Below, piece by piece: positions 42,515 to 49,889 of a DNA stretch of 64,000 nt (positions within the stretch are counted from its first letter, which is position 1; each line of letters starts with the position of its first letter). The stretch is taken from NCBI RefSeq assembly GCF_002531575.1, contig NZ_NWTI01000017.1, forward strand, positions 62,001-126,000, given 5' to 3'. Origin of the DNA: Bradyrhizobium sp. Y36 (GTDB lineage: Bacteria; Pseudomonadota; Alphaproteobacteria; Rhizobiales; Xanthobacteraceae). Under the pieces are notes generated by a model. The model searched no databases and was not told the origin of the DNA. It was given only the letters and a program-made list of their open reading frames with translations. Position numbers and translations under genes: made by a program.

Positions 42515-42961
42515 ATGCCCCGCGGCCAATTCTACACCGTCTTCACGCTGGGATTTGCCGCAGCGATCGCGCTGCTGGGCGTCAGCGTGAGCGCCGCACT
42601 GCTCTTTTGGCACGAGCCGTATTGGTGGGTTGCGAGGACGTTCGATGGCCAAGTGAATTGGCTTTCGCCGCTTTACCTCTCGCTTATCGTCGCCGGTGCC
42701 GCTCTGTTCATCGCTTATTGGGTTGTTCGAATCCAACAGACAATCGTTCGCTGGTCCGGCGATCGGCTGATTGCGAGACTGAACGAACAATACACGGCGA
42801 TTGAACAGACACAGGGCCGCGAATACGCCGACGAGTTCATGAGACTGCAGGCGCAATCCATAATCGAGGAGAGCGAAGGTAAACCGTTCAATCTCTTCGG
42901 CCGTGAGAAGATGCTGCATGCCTCCGCGGCCGCAGGTGTTCGAATTCGTCCACCGGCTTGA
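42515..42961 (+). CDS. Two-pass membrane protein, hypothetical
   Basis: A 148-residue membrane protein: two hydrophobic helices (TLGFAAAIALLGVSVSAALL; PLYLSLIVAGAALFIAYWVV) and a cytoplasmic C-terminal helical part (DRLIARLNEQYTAIEQTQGR, EYADEFMRLQAQ). The start follows a good ribosome site (ACGGAGG). It has no recognised family. As cargo of the element it could be a maintenance or exclusion factor, but nothing proves it. Confidence 0.65.
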   Translation: MPRGQFYTVFTLGFAAAIALLGVSVSAALLFWHEPYWWVARTFDGQVNWLSPLYLSLIVAGAALFIAYWVVRIQQTIVRWSGDRLIARLNEQYTAIEQTQGREYADEFMRLQAQSIIEESEGKPFNLFGREKMLHASAAAGVRIRPPA

Positions 42962-43348
42962 TCAGGCAGATGGGCGCTACCGCGCACGTTCACTGGCGCC
43001 GGCACCGGTAGCCTAACGCCGCAAAAGTCATCTCGTCGCCGCAAGAACGGAAGATGTAGCCCGGACCGCACATGTTCGGGACGGATAGCCAGCCTCAGCC
43101 GACGAAGTCGCTCCTCTATAACCGCAAAAACGCACAAAATCGACAACCCTGATCGTTTGATTCGGAGTGCCCCGCGCTAGCGCGCCGAGTTTTGCGAAGC
43201 TTTCGATCACGCAAAGCCAGACACCTACGCCGCAGCACCTTCAGTTGCCGGCATCCGCGCAGCGTCGACAAAGTCGACAAACTCTCACGGTTGACGACGC
43301 TTCCCCTCAGTGATCCCAACGCATGCGGGGGCTCATGGAGAGCCAAGC
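42962..43348. other. Non-coding region upstream of the twin-motif operon
   Basis: About 390 bp with no supportable gene. It holds a palindrome CGCGCTAGCGCG (about 43170-43181), a tandem GTCGACAAA repeat at 43264-43281, and TTGACG at 43291, a possible -35 box for the next operon. Confidence 0.5.
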
Positions 43349-43795
43349 ATGCGCTACGAAACGGAAAGCCTCGACACCGCGGGTCCCCTCGCCGACGGTC
43401 GCAAGTTCTCGCCGCGTCCACGCGCCGACCCGCCCGACCAACCCCTTCAACATCCGGCGCCCACCCGTCCCGACGTACCGCACGATGTCTCGCCCGATAT
43501 CAAGAAGGCGATGCTGGCTGCGGCCTATGCCGAACAGATGATCGATCGACTGGCCTCGCTTCAAAATGAAGAGGTCCTTAAGTACACCGGCATATCTCGG
43601 ACCGAACTCGGGCTCCGGGTGTGGAACGCGCCGCTGGCCGAGGTCGCAGATCGCATTGGCCTAAAGAAGCATGTGCTCAGGCGCATCTGCGCGCTCTTCG
43701 AAATACCTGTCCCGCCGAAGGGCTATTTCAACACCAGCTTCGCGCAGCGCTCTATCCGGTGGACCCGCGTGGACGTCGGAGCCCCCGCGAGATGA
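43349..43795 (+). CDS. Twin-motif protein A, HTH-like, unknown function
   Basis: A 148-residue protein. The N-terminal about 60 residues are Pro/Asp-rich and probably disordered. The rest is helical (SPDIKKAMLAAAYAEQMIDR) and carries the recognition-like motif VWNAPLAEVADRIGLKKHVL with RRICALFEIPVPPKGYFN (residues 91-128). That motif (VW..P[ML]..A...G[VL]....L...C....IP.P..G[YH][WF]) occurs in many uncharacterised bacterial proteins and looks like a helix-turn-helix. Its stop overlaps the start of the next gene (ATGA), which carries a second copy of the motif, so the two are co-translated. Confidence 0.65.
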   Translation: MRYETESLDTAGPLADGRKFSPRPRADPPDQPLQHPAPTRPDVPHDVSPDIKKAMLAAAYAEQMIDRLASLQNEEVLKYTGISRTELGLRVWNAPLAEVADRIGLKKHVLRRICALFEIPVPPKGYFNTSFAQRSIRWTRVDVGAPAR

Positions 43796-44472
43796 TCCCC
43801 GCTCCCCGACTGTACGAAGCTATCGAGGTCCTCGAGCGACTTCAGCTGAGTGGCGAAGAGCTCGAGGAGCTCCTCAACATCGGCATCGTCGCGCCGGTCG
43901 CCGGCGGGCCGAACGGCGAGCCGCGGTACAGCGCTGAGACGATTGACCACCTGGCAGCTCGGGAGCAGCGCACCAGGCTCTCGGATGCCCTCTGGTGGGA
44001 TTTCGAGCTCCAACAGCCGGCCTACATGCCCCCCGGCGCGCCATGGGCCCCCTCGGTCGACCTGCCCTTCTATCCCTTCGACGACAAGGAGCAGCAATCC
44101 TGGACACGACGATACTATAAGCTCCGCTGGGCCTCCGCCCCGGGCCCATACCCCTATCCCGACCGCCTGACGCGCCGGCGGTCGAGGCTCGAAGACAAAG
44201 CTACCAAAGCCTTCGAGCGCAAGCATGGGATCAAACGGGAGCGCGTCCACAGGAGCCGGGATGTCGATGTCCAAATCCGCCGCACCCGTGTCAGGATAGG
44301 CCGGGCAAAGCTCCGCAATCTCGTCTGGAGCAAGACCATGATCCGCGCGGCCGCGGACCTTGGCATCTCCGAATTCGCGCTCCGGCAGCTCTGCAAGCGG
44401 CACGGCATACCGCTGCCGACCCGCGGCCATTTCAACCACAAGGATCCGAAGAAGCGGCCGCCAAAACCATAG
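43792..44472 (+). CDS. Twin-motif protein B, unknown function
   Basis: A 226-residue protein. The first 60 residues (LYEAIEVLERLQLSGEELEE, IDHLAAREQRTRL) are helical. The centre is Pro/Trp-rich (AYMPPGAPWAPSVDLPFYPF). The C terminus has an Arg-rich stretch and a second copy of the shared motif (VWSKTMIRAAADLGISEFAL, RQLCKRHGIPLPTRGHFN, residues 178-215). It is coupled to protein A through a 4-bp overlap. The motif position at the C-terminal end of both proteins suggests that they bind similar DNA or act as a pair. The MIPAPRL start (43792) is preferred to the longer frame. Confidence 0.65.
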   Translation: MIPAPRLYEAIEVLERLQLSGEELEELLNIGIVAPVAGGPNGEPRYSAETIDHLAAREQRTRLSDALWWDFELQQPAYMPPGAPWAPSVDLPFYPFDDKEQQSWTRRYYKLRWASAPGPYPYPDRLTRRRSRLEDKATKAFERKHGIKRERVHRSRDVDVQIRRTRVRIGRAKLRNLVWSKTMIRAAADLGISEFALRQLCKRHGIPLPTRGHFNHKDPKKRPPKP

Positions 44473-44752
44473 CTGGTGGGCAACACAAGAGACGGCACAT
44501 GATAGCCGGAGATCGGTCAAGAAGAGATTTTACGTGGGAATAGCAACGACCTAGGATGCTTTTGCTTCCCAGTTTCTGGGCTTGGGAAGCACATGGGACG
44601 TGCCAGAACGGCCGATCTGCCTCGGCCCGATAGTTGGCGGCCATCTCGAGCAGGCCGGCGCGCTCCTCCGGCATGGTGCAGTCGTCGGCGAGTTCCAGGC
44701 ATAGCCGTTCGAACCGCTTGAGCTCGTCGATGATATGCTGATGCTGCCGCAT
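44432..44752 (-). CDS. Small hypothetical protein, helical N terminus
   Basis: A 106-residue frame from the ATG at 44752: MRQHQHIIDELKRFERLCLE, then LADDCTMPEERAGLLEMAAN and YRAEADRPFW. The first about 45 residues match small Bradyrhizobium proteins of unknown function. The C-terminal half (with PCASQAQKLGSKS...) overlaps the end of the preceding gene by 41 bp and looks random, so it may be a frame-shifted or extended tail after decay. Confidence 0.5.
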   Translation of the reverse strand: MRQHQHIIDELKRFERLCLELADDCTMPEERAGLLEMAANYRAEADRPFWHVPCASQAQKLGSKSILGRCYSHVKSLLDRSPAIMCRLLCCPPAMVLAAASSDPCG

Positions 44753-44844
44753 GCCGCCGATCAGACTCCGCCGTGGGGTGACCGTCAAGCGGTCGTTTTT
44801 CCTTCCGGTTCGCGTGACTCTTGCAGATCGGCGCCTCGGCGCGC

Positions 44845-45867
44845 CTATCCCCAAAGCCGGTCGGCGTCGGTTTTCGTGTCGAGCCAGGTCATGCCGCTGT
44901 CGTCGCCAATTGGATTGTCCAGGCTGAGCCGGGCGTCCCCGTACACCCGCGGCCGACGCCGCTGATCGGCCACGAACTCCCCGACTCGGGATCGTACGTC
45001 TCGCAGCTTCAGGCGCCTTTCAGCTATCGCAACGAACATCCGAGACATGACGTCGTCGCGCTCATGCTCCGCCACGAGAGCTGTCGCTTGCCGCACTGCT
45101 TCGAAGGCGTCTTCACCGCCGTTTCGCGTTAAAGATGAGGCTGCCAACAAGAACCTTGATCGCTGGGCAGCACTTCGGATTGTGCTGGCGTTCTTTTCGG
45201 AAAAAGCTCGCAGTCGGCTGCCGATCTTTGGATTCGCCCTTATGAAGTTGCGCATGATGGTCTGCTCATAGGTCGACGCGTTCGAGCTTAGTGTCCCACC
45301 TTCATGGAGCACGGCGACGGAAGCTCGTACTTGCTCAACGCTCGGCATGCGAGATTCGCGGGCGCCTTTGTTGCAATCCTTACGGCGCCTGACGAGATAG
45401 GTCTTTTGGTTCACAACGTGCTGCGCATAGAAGGTATTTTCCAGTGTCCGGATGTGGCCGTTCCTGTATCTCTCCGCCGTCCGGCGCTTTTGGGCCGATC
45501 GTTGAATTGCGAGTCTCCAGGTTACGGTAGATCGGACATGAGCCGCAGCTTGCCCATTCGCTTTCGCCAGCCGCATCGCCTCAGCGCCCCATTCTGGATA
45601 CGCAGCGCAGTGAGCTCTAAACTTTGTCAGCGACACGATCGTCTTGCCAGCTTTGCCACCCCCGGTGATCCGCCGAAGTGTCAGCCCACGTTGAAGTGCA
45701 GCCATGCACTCGTCTGCCTGTGCGGGCGTCATTAAGGTCGGATGCGGGGATCCTCTCCTTCTGTTCAGCAACTGCGCAGCGTTGATCTCGTCGAGGCAAG
45801 AGCCGATCCTCTGACAATCGGACAGATGTGGACAGGCGGCGCAGTTCGTCATCACTGAGGCAGGCAT
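44845..45867 (-). CDS. Hypothetical protein with N-terminal Cys cluster
   Basis: A 340-residue protein. The start at 45867 has GGAG about 6 bp upstream. The N terminus has four cysteines in CAACPHLSDCQRIGSC, a likely metal site. A helical segment follows (LMTPAQADECMAALQRGLTL, RRITGGGKAGKTIVSLTKF), which recalls a small HTH, then a basic Arg-rich middle (RLAIQRSAQKRRTAERYRNG) and a C terminus ending in LSLDNPIGDDSGMTWLDTKT. Proteins with LMTPAQAD.C..AL..G.T.RRIT.GG occur in rhizobial islands and prophages. Function unknown; DNA binding is inferred. Confidence 0.65.
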   Translation of the reverse strand: MPASVMTNCAACPHLSDCQRIGSCLDEINAAQLLNRRRGSPHPTLMTPAQADECMAALQRGLTLRRITGGGKAGKTIVSLTKFRAHCAAYPEWGAEAMRLAKANGQAAAHVRSTVTWRLAIQRSAQKRRTAERYRNGHIRTLENTFYAQHVVNQKTYLVRRRKDCNKGARESRMPSVEQVRASVAVLHEGGTLSSNASTYEQTIMRNFIRANPKIGSRLRAFSEKNASTIRSAAQRSRFLLAASSLTRNGGEDAFEAVRQATALVAEHERDDVMSRMFVAIAERRLKLRDVRSRVGEFVADQRRRPRVYGDARLSLDNPIGDDSGMTWLDTKTDADRLWG

Positions 45868-45962
45868 GCACAGCTCCATCGAGCGCGTGATTGCGCTCGC
45901 CGAGCCGGCTCCGAATTTCGCAGCGCGTCAAAGGACAGTTGGTCCCAATCCCCGCTATCCCA

Positions 45963-45988
45963 CTTGCGCTCGCCCAACGGTTGCAGTT
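45963..45988 (+). repeat. Imperfect direct repeat, copy 1
   Basis: CTTGCGCTCGCCCARCGGTT core, 26 bp with two mismatches to copy 2 at 47096-47121 (same strand). Copy 1 lies 22 bp upstream of the gene at 46010 and copy 2 overlaps the region just before the channel gene. Confidence 0.6.
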
Positions 45989-46009
45989 GTATGGCCTTTC
46001 GGAGGGGCT

Positions 46010-46309
46010 ATGCGTTCTATGATATGGGCCGCCACGATGTTATGCGCGGCTTCGACGCCAGCATTCGCCGCTGATCCGGCGATTGTTACTTACAATCGAT
46101 GCGTGACCGAGGAGGCGCTCAGACTTTCGACAGGACCGGACGCGGCCGACCTGATCGCGCGCGATGCGGCTGTGCTGTGCGGCGGCTTGCTTGCTAAAAT
46201 GGTGGAGCGAAACTCAAACCTTATGGGCAGCCAGCTTACTGCTTACGAGATCCACGCAGTGGGCGAGGCAACGCTGGCTGTACTAGAGGCTCGGGCCAAG
46301 AGGCGGTAG
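46010..46309 (+). CDS. Small secreted hypothetical protein
   Basis: A 99-residue exported protein: signal peptide (MRSMIWAATMLCAASTPAFA) followed by a helical mature chain (DPAIVTYNRCVTEEALRLST, LLAKMVERNSNLMGSQ) with two cysteines that could pair. GGAGGG directly precedes the ATG at 46010. No family recognised. The two cysteines in an alpha-helical frame recall small periplasmic proteins. Confidence 0.65.
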   Translation: MRSMIWAATMLCAASTPAFAADPAIVTYNRCVTEEALRLSTGPDAADLIARDAAVLCGGLLAKMVERNSNLMGSQLTAYEIHAVGEATLAVLEARAKRR

Positions 46310-46313
46310 TAAA

Positions 46314-46394
46314 ATGTACCGCATCGGCCGCCGCACCGCGTATTGCATGCTCGTGCTGCTGATCGCAGGCATCATTTGGGGCCTCACGCATTGA
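46314..46394 (+). CDS. Possible 26-residue membrane peptide
   Basis: Five bp after the preceding stop, ATG at 46314 encodes a 26-residue peptide with a basic N terminus (MYRIGRRTAYC) and one hydrophobic helix (MLVLLIAGIIWGL), a classic membrane microprotein layout. The only support is composition and operon-like spacing. Confidence 0.35.
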   Translation: MYRIGRRTAYCMLVLLIAGIIWGLTH

Positions 46395-46466
46395 GGCCTT
46401 TCACTTACCATCCGATTGCGGAATGGTGATCCATCACAATCTATTTGAGCAATCGGGCGCCGGCCA

Positions 46467-47027
46467 ATGCTGGACAAAGAACCGCTGTGGTTTCCGTCAC
46501 GAAACCGATTTGCCTACAACCCCGCTATCCCCGACCGGCAACTTTGGGCGATTGGCATGGTCGCCACCCAATGGTCTATGACCGAATGGTTGTTGGAGGC
46601 GGAAATTAGAAAGCTCGCAGGCGCCAATTCTGAACTGATCGAGAAACACAAGGCGCTTCGTAGCCTTCGCGAACGGCTCGATTTTTTCGAGAACCGTATT
46701 CAGGAAACCTCGCAGGAGCCGCTTCGATCACGCGCATCAAGCTTTGTTGGCCGTATCCGCAATCTGAGTTCGAAGCGCAATGAGATTTTACACCGCATGT
46801 GGGGCGGCGGCATGCCCAGCGGCGATTCGTGGAACAACCCTGAAGACTATCCCGAAACGGATGCAGCACTACTTCGACAGCATCGCGACAAGTACAAGGC
46901 CAAGAGCGATGATGCGAGCGCAACGATACATTGGCGCTTGACGTTCAGCGAGACCCGCAAGATTGCCGTCGAAATATCGGCGCTCAATCGCGATTTCATT
47001 ATGCTGTTCATGAGCGACCAAAGCTGA
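46467..47027 (+). CDS. Hypothetical helical protein
   Basis: A 186-residue soluble protein, mostly helical (WSMTEWLLEAEIRKLAGANS, LRSLRERLDFFENRIQETSQ, VGRIRNLSSKRNEILHRMWG). Conserved-looking N-E-I-L-H-R-M-W and DRQLWAIGMVATQWSMTEWL resemble uncharacterised proteins of mobile elements. The W..(x)8-E..I and N(x)3-H arrangement recalls HEPN-like or RiboL-PSP-like helical RNases but I cannot prove it. No partner antitoxin gene is visible next to it. Confidence 0.6.
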   Translation: MLDKEPLWFPSRNRFAYNPAIPDRQLWAIGMVATQWSMTEWLLEAEIRKLAGANSELIEKHKALRSLRERLDFFENRIQETSQEPLRSRASSFVGRIRNLSSKRNEILHRMWGGGMPSGDSWNNPEDYPETDAALLRQHRDKYKAKSDDASATIHWRLTFSETRKIAVEISALNRDFIMLFMSDQS

Positions 47028-47095
47028 CCCGGTGCAACGAAGGTTGTAGCTCTACACCCTGCGCGTTCAAGCCAACAAAATTCTGACTGACAGCT

Positions 47096-47121
47096 CTTGC
47101 GCTCGCCCAGCGGTTGCGGTT
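47096..47121 (+). repeat. Imperfect direct repeat, copy 2
   Basis: Second copy of the 26-bp repeat found at 45963-45988, differing at two positions (R positions of CTTGCGCTCGCCCARCGGTT and the following base run). Confidence 0.6.
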
Positions 47122-47167
47122 CACTTGTGGGGGATACTTAGCACATTGCCTCGTCGGGGGATTCGCG

Positions 47168-47734
47168 TTGCGCAGGTTAGGCCAGCTTTTTATTCGTTTC
47201 CTTGCACTTGTTGATCACTACACAGAGGCGCTGCTCTTCATCCTCTTTCCGATGTTCTCGACCCTCGCACTGGGCCTCATTTTGTTCTTCCTGAGGTGGG
47301 ACGACTTCACAAACCAGCTTACCTACTGCTGGTGGATCATGATCCTCTGCCTGCTTACATCGCTCGCCTTGATTTTGGGATTTTTTGTACTTGAGATGCG
47401 GCCAGGAAGGTCGTTCTGGATTTTACTCGCTCAACAAATCGCTTTGATTTTCGTATTTGCTGCGATGTACCGGGGATATGGTCTGATGTACGGCGGAGCA
47501 GCGCCGCCGCCACTGGCGGACGGATCGCTTCGGGTGGATGCACCAGGCAGAGACGCGCTCTACTTTTCGATCGTCACATGGACGACGTTGGGGTACGGAG
47601 ACTTTACCGCGCTACCAGAGATGCGACTTATTGCAGGTATCGAGGCGCTGACAGGATACGTGTTCTTCGGCCTAATCGTTGGGCTGGCGACCCAAGCCGT
47701 ATCAGGCTTGGGTCGCTCGCAGTTCGATAGCTAA
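47168..47734 (+). CDS. Potassium channel, two-pore-type ion-transport domain
   Basis: A 188-residue membrane protein with four hydrophobic segments (LLFILFPMFSTLALGLILFF; WWIMILCLLTSLALILGFFV; LLAQQIALIFVFAAMYRGYG; IEALTGYVFFGLIVGLATQA) and a K+ selectivity filter TLGYGD (residues 140-145) after the pore helix, the Ion_trans_2 pattern. Only one filter per chain, so it should act as a tetramer. Start by TTG at 47168, after GGGGGA at 47157-47162; an upstream TTG at 47114 would begin inside the direct repeat. Channels of this kind are common cargo of genomic islands, perhaps for defence or osmotic response. Confidence 0.8.
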   Translation: MRRLGQLFIRFLALVDHYTEALLFILFPMFSTLALGLILFFLRWDDFTNQLTYCWWIMILCLLTSLALILGFFVLEMRPGRSFWILLAQQIALIFVFAAMYRGYGLMYGGAAPPPLADGSLRVDAPGRDALYFSIVTWTTLGYGDFTALPEMRLIAGIEALTGYVFFGLIVGLATQAVSGLGRSQFDS

Positions 47735-47883
47735 AAAATAACGCGGATCGTAACTGCCAACGTCACAAGCGCCGTGGTCAGCGCGAATGCTCGCACGGCG
47801 AGCTTTTCCGGGTGCTCGATGTCGGTGAGCAAACGCCAGCCGTCCAACACCAGACGAGAACCGGTAGCGATAAGTGCAGTCAT
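47731..47883 (-). CDS. Small hydrophobic protein (50 aa), convergent with the channel
   Basis: The reverse strand from the ATG at 47883 encodes 50 residues: MTALIATGSRLVLDGWRLLT, DIEHPEKLAVRAFALTTALV, then TLAVTIRVIF. It has a strong ribosome site (GGAGG at about 47892) before the ATG and one membrane helix (FALTTALVTLAVTIRVIF) at the C terminus. Its stop overlaps the channel stop by 4 bp. The clean start signal makes this more credible than its length suggests. No family recognised. Confidence 0.6.
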   Translation of the reverse strand: MTALIATGSRLVLDGWRLLTDIEHPEKLAVRAFALTTALVTLAVTIRVIF

Positions 47884-48471
47884 GCCAGTCCTCCTTTGCT
47901 TGCACACTTCCAGCTTCTATCCGATTCGCTCTTTCGGAAATTAGGTCCTAATCTTTTAAACAAAACCATTAAAAGTTCCTTGATCTTCATCACGAAACAA
48001 CACAGGTCCGCGATCGCCCGCAAACCGGGTGCCGCACCAAGTCATGCCAACGAAACGCTCGGGTGCTGCCAGCGTTCCGCTGTTCCAGCACTCGATCTGT
48101 CTCCAGGTCTCGCTCCGAAATAGCCTTGGGAGCGATTAGTCGGGCATGTTTGCCTTGCTATGATCGACAGCGTTTGAGCTGCATTCGCCGAGGTTGGAGC
48201 CCGCTTTTGCGACCCCATATGGGTCAAGCGGGTGCCCGTTCCGGCGCTGGCGATGCTCACCGCCTGTCGTGAAGTGCGTCGAATTCTCGCCCAAGAAGGT
48301 GGGAGTGCGCAAGCGCTATTTCAAGAGGCGGAACCGCGTCGTAATTGTTTGATTTTAAAACAATATTGCCCTTGCTCACGATCTGTTCTCGACCGCTGCG
48401 ACACAATCTGAACGAGAATCACGGTCCTCGACGCGTCAAAATTCCGAAATCGTCGTACCCTGCGATAGAGC
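47884..48471. other. Non-coding region, no gene seen
   Basis: About 590 bp with no supportable gene. It is locally AT-rich (about 47940-47990) and contains short palindromes such as GACCCCATATGGGTC (about 48210-48224). Possibly decayed coding remnants; nothing specific. Confidence 0.5.
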
Positions 48472-48755
48472 TCAAAACTCCTTGGCCGAGCAGGTGACGT
48501 TCTGCAGGCTGGCCGTTCCGCTTCCTGAAGCCAAGGCGATATCGAACCAGTATTGCGTTCCCGGTGTCAGGCCGGTGATAAGCCCGCCGGCGGCCAACGT
48601 GGTGAAGGACGAAGCCGTCGAGATCACCTGAACGACTTGCGAGCCGAGCGCTGTGCCGGTCGCTGCAGCTCCATTCGTGGGGGCGGTGGCCGTTCCATAT
48701 CGCGCCTGATAGGTGTCATTGGCGACGCCGCCGTTGCCGCCAATTCCACCGTAGG
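48472..48755 (-). pseudogene. Fragment of a phage/surface-type protein (3' end)
   Basis: The reverse strand ends in a Gly/Ala/Thr-rich segment with YGGIGGNGGVANDTYQARYG and LTPGTQYWFDIALASGSGTA ...QNVTCSAKEF-stop. It resembles the C terminus of phage-tail or surface proteins. Upstream of 48755 the frame continues only as antisense of a lipoprotein gene, so the 5' part is missing: this is a truncated remnant. The open frame to 48909 is therefore not a real start. Confidence 0.6.
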
Positions 48756-49260
48756 TGGCGGCTGCCTGCGCCGCCCTCGCCGGCTGCACGACAGCCGGCG
48801 AGACGGTCTCATTCAAGGCCTCCAATCCGCAGCAGCAAGCCCTCATGCGGGATGGGCAACCTGCCCTCGTCTCTCGACAGAGAAACTCGGTGGTCCTCGT
48901 CCGACCCACTGTGCGTCAGCTCCAAGCGAACGGCCGGCCCGTGTTCGTAGTGGGCAACCTGAGCCGCCAGCCTGTCGAGTTTCGGGTTGGCAAGTGGAGG
49001 CAGTCCAGCACGCCGCCGGCTCAGACTTCGAGATGAAGATCGTCGCCTACGAGATGCTGGTTCAGGAGGAAAAAAAACCTACAGGTTGCAGCCGCTCTGC
49101 TCACAGGGTCGCGGCCGGCGCCAACGCATACAGCGCCTCTCGGGTTGGATACGGTCGCTACACGGGCGCGCGGTAGTTGGCGCTATCGGCGCCATAAGCG
49201 CCACCGATCGCCAGCACCAAAACTACGCGTTGCTCCCAGTTTGGCGTCCGGGAACATGAG
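48755..49260 (+). pseudogene. Decayed lipoprotein gene with frameshifts
   Basis: Frame 1 (48755-49000) encodes a lipobox (ALAGC) and SFKASNPQQQALMRDGQPAL...ANGRPVFVVGN...VEFRV. Around 49000 the reading shifts to another frame (VEAVQHAAGSDFEMKIVAYEMLVQEE), an A-run follows, and a third frame continues the family end (AAGANAYSASRVGYGRYTG). At least two frameshifts are needed to join these, and the signal-peptide start is missing where it meets the neighbour fragment. The order of fragments matches a bacterial lipoprotein family of unknown role. Confidence 0.65.
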
Positions 49261-49705
49261 CGTAGCCCTCTTGGAATTTCCACACGCCGGCGGCCTCTCC
49301 TCTCTCAAGAATGTCATACACGTCATAAATGTTTGCTGAAGGCGGAACGTCGACCGAATAGAGCAATCGAGTTCCGAGACTCAATTTGATATGCATGCTT
49401 TCATAAGAACAACCCATGCTCTGGAGCAAATCCCAATATGAGCGGAATCGCGTTTCGGTGGGTGCTACTAGCAACATGTACGTCGAATGTCCTCCACGCT
49501 CCACCACCTGCACAAAATCAAATACCGTGCCATCTACTGTTCGTGAGACGCTAACCACATCGCAATTGTTGATGCTTCTCGCGAAGAAAGGAGAGTTGTG
49601 AATAACGAAAACAGAGGCGTTGCCTTGGGTTATTGGTTCTGCCCACAAAGTTTCACTACCGTGACCGTGCCAATCAGACGGATCGAGCTGGAACCGAACT
49701 TTCAC
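49223..49705 (-). CDS. DUF4265 protein, candidate immunity to the RHS toxin
   Basis: A 160-residue protein matching DUF4265: VRFQLDPSDWHGHGSETLWA, VVSVSRTVDGTVFDFVQVVE, RGGHSTYMLLVAPTETRFRS and the closing VPPSANIYDVYDILERGEAAG. The start could be GTG at 49705 (GGGAG eight bases upstream) or GTG at 49732. It lies immediately downstream of an RHS protein with a C-terminal HNH nuclease and reads the same way, the standard position for an immunity gene. DUF4265 proteins are found beside such toxins and elsewhere; neutralisation has not been shown here. Confidence 0.8.
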   Translation of the reverse strand: MKVRFQLDPSDWHGHGSETLWAEPITQGNASVFVIHNSPFFARSINNCDVVSVSRTVDGTVFDFVQVVERGGHSTYMLLVAPTETRFRSYWDLLQSMGCSYESMHIKLSLGTRLLYSVDVPPSANIYDVYDILERGEAAGVWKFQEGYAHVPGRQTGSNA

Positions 49706-49889
49706 AGGGACCGACTCCCAATAATAAATCACCCCCGGTAAGTGCTTTGATCCAGCAGCGATTGCCAGAGCTCCAGCACTCGATGTGATCCAACGCTACG
49801 GAGATCGGCATGATCACCTCGACCAGAGGGCGTACCGTCAGCATAGAAGACCGGCCTTCATTCGACAAGCTAAAGGCATTCGCGATCGA

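Noticed and set aside
48553..49176. Plus-strand open frame of 207 codons as an intact gene
   Set aside because: Only its last part has family sense, and that part belongs to the frameshifted lipoprotein pseudogene; the first half is antisense to another fragment.
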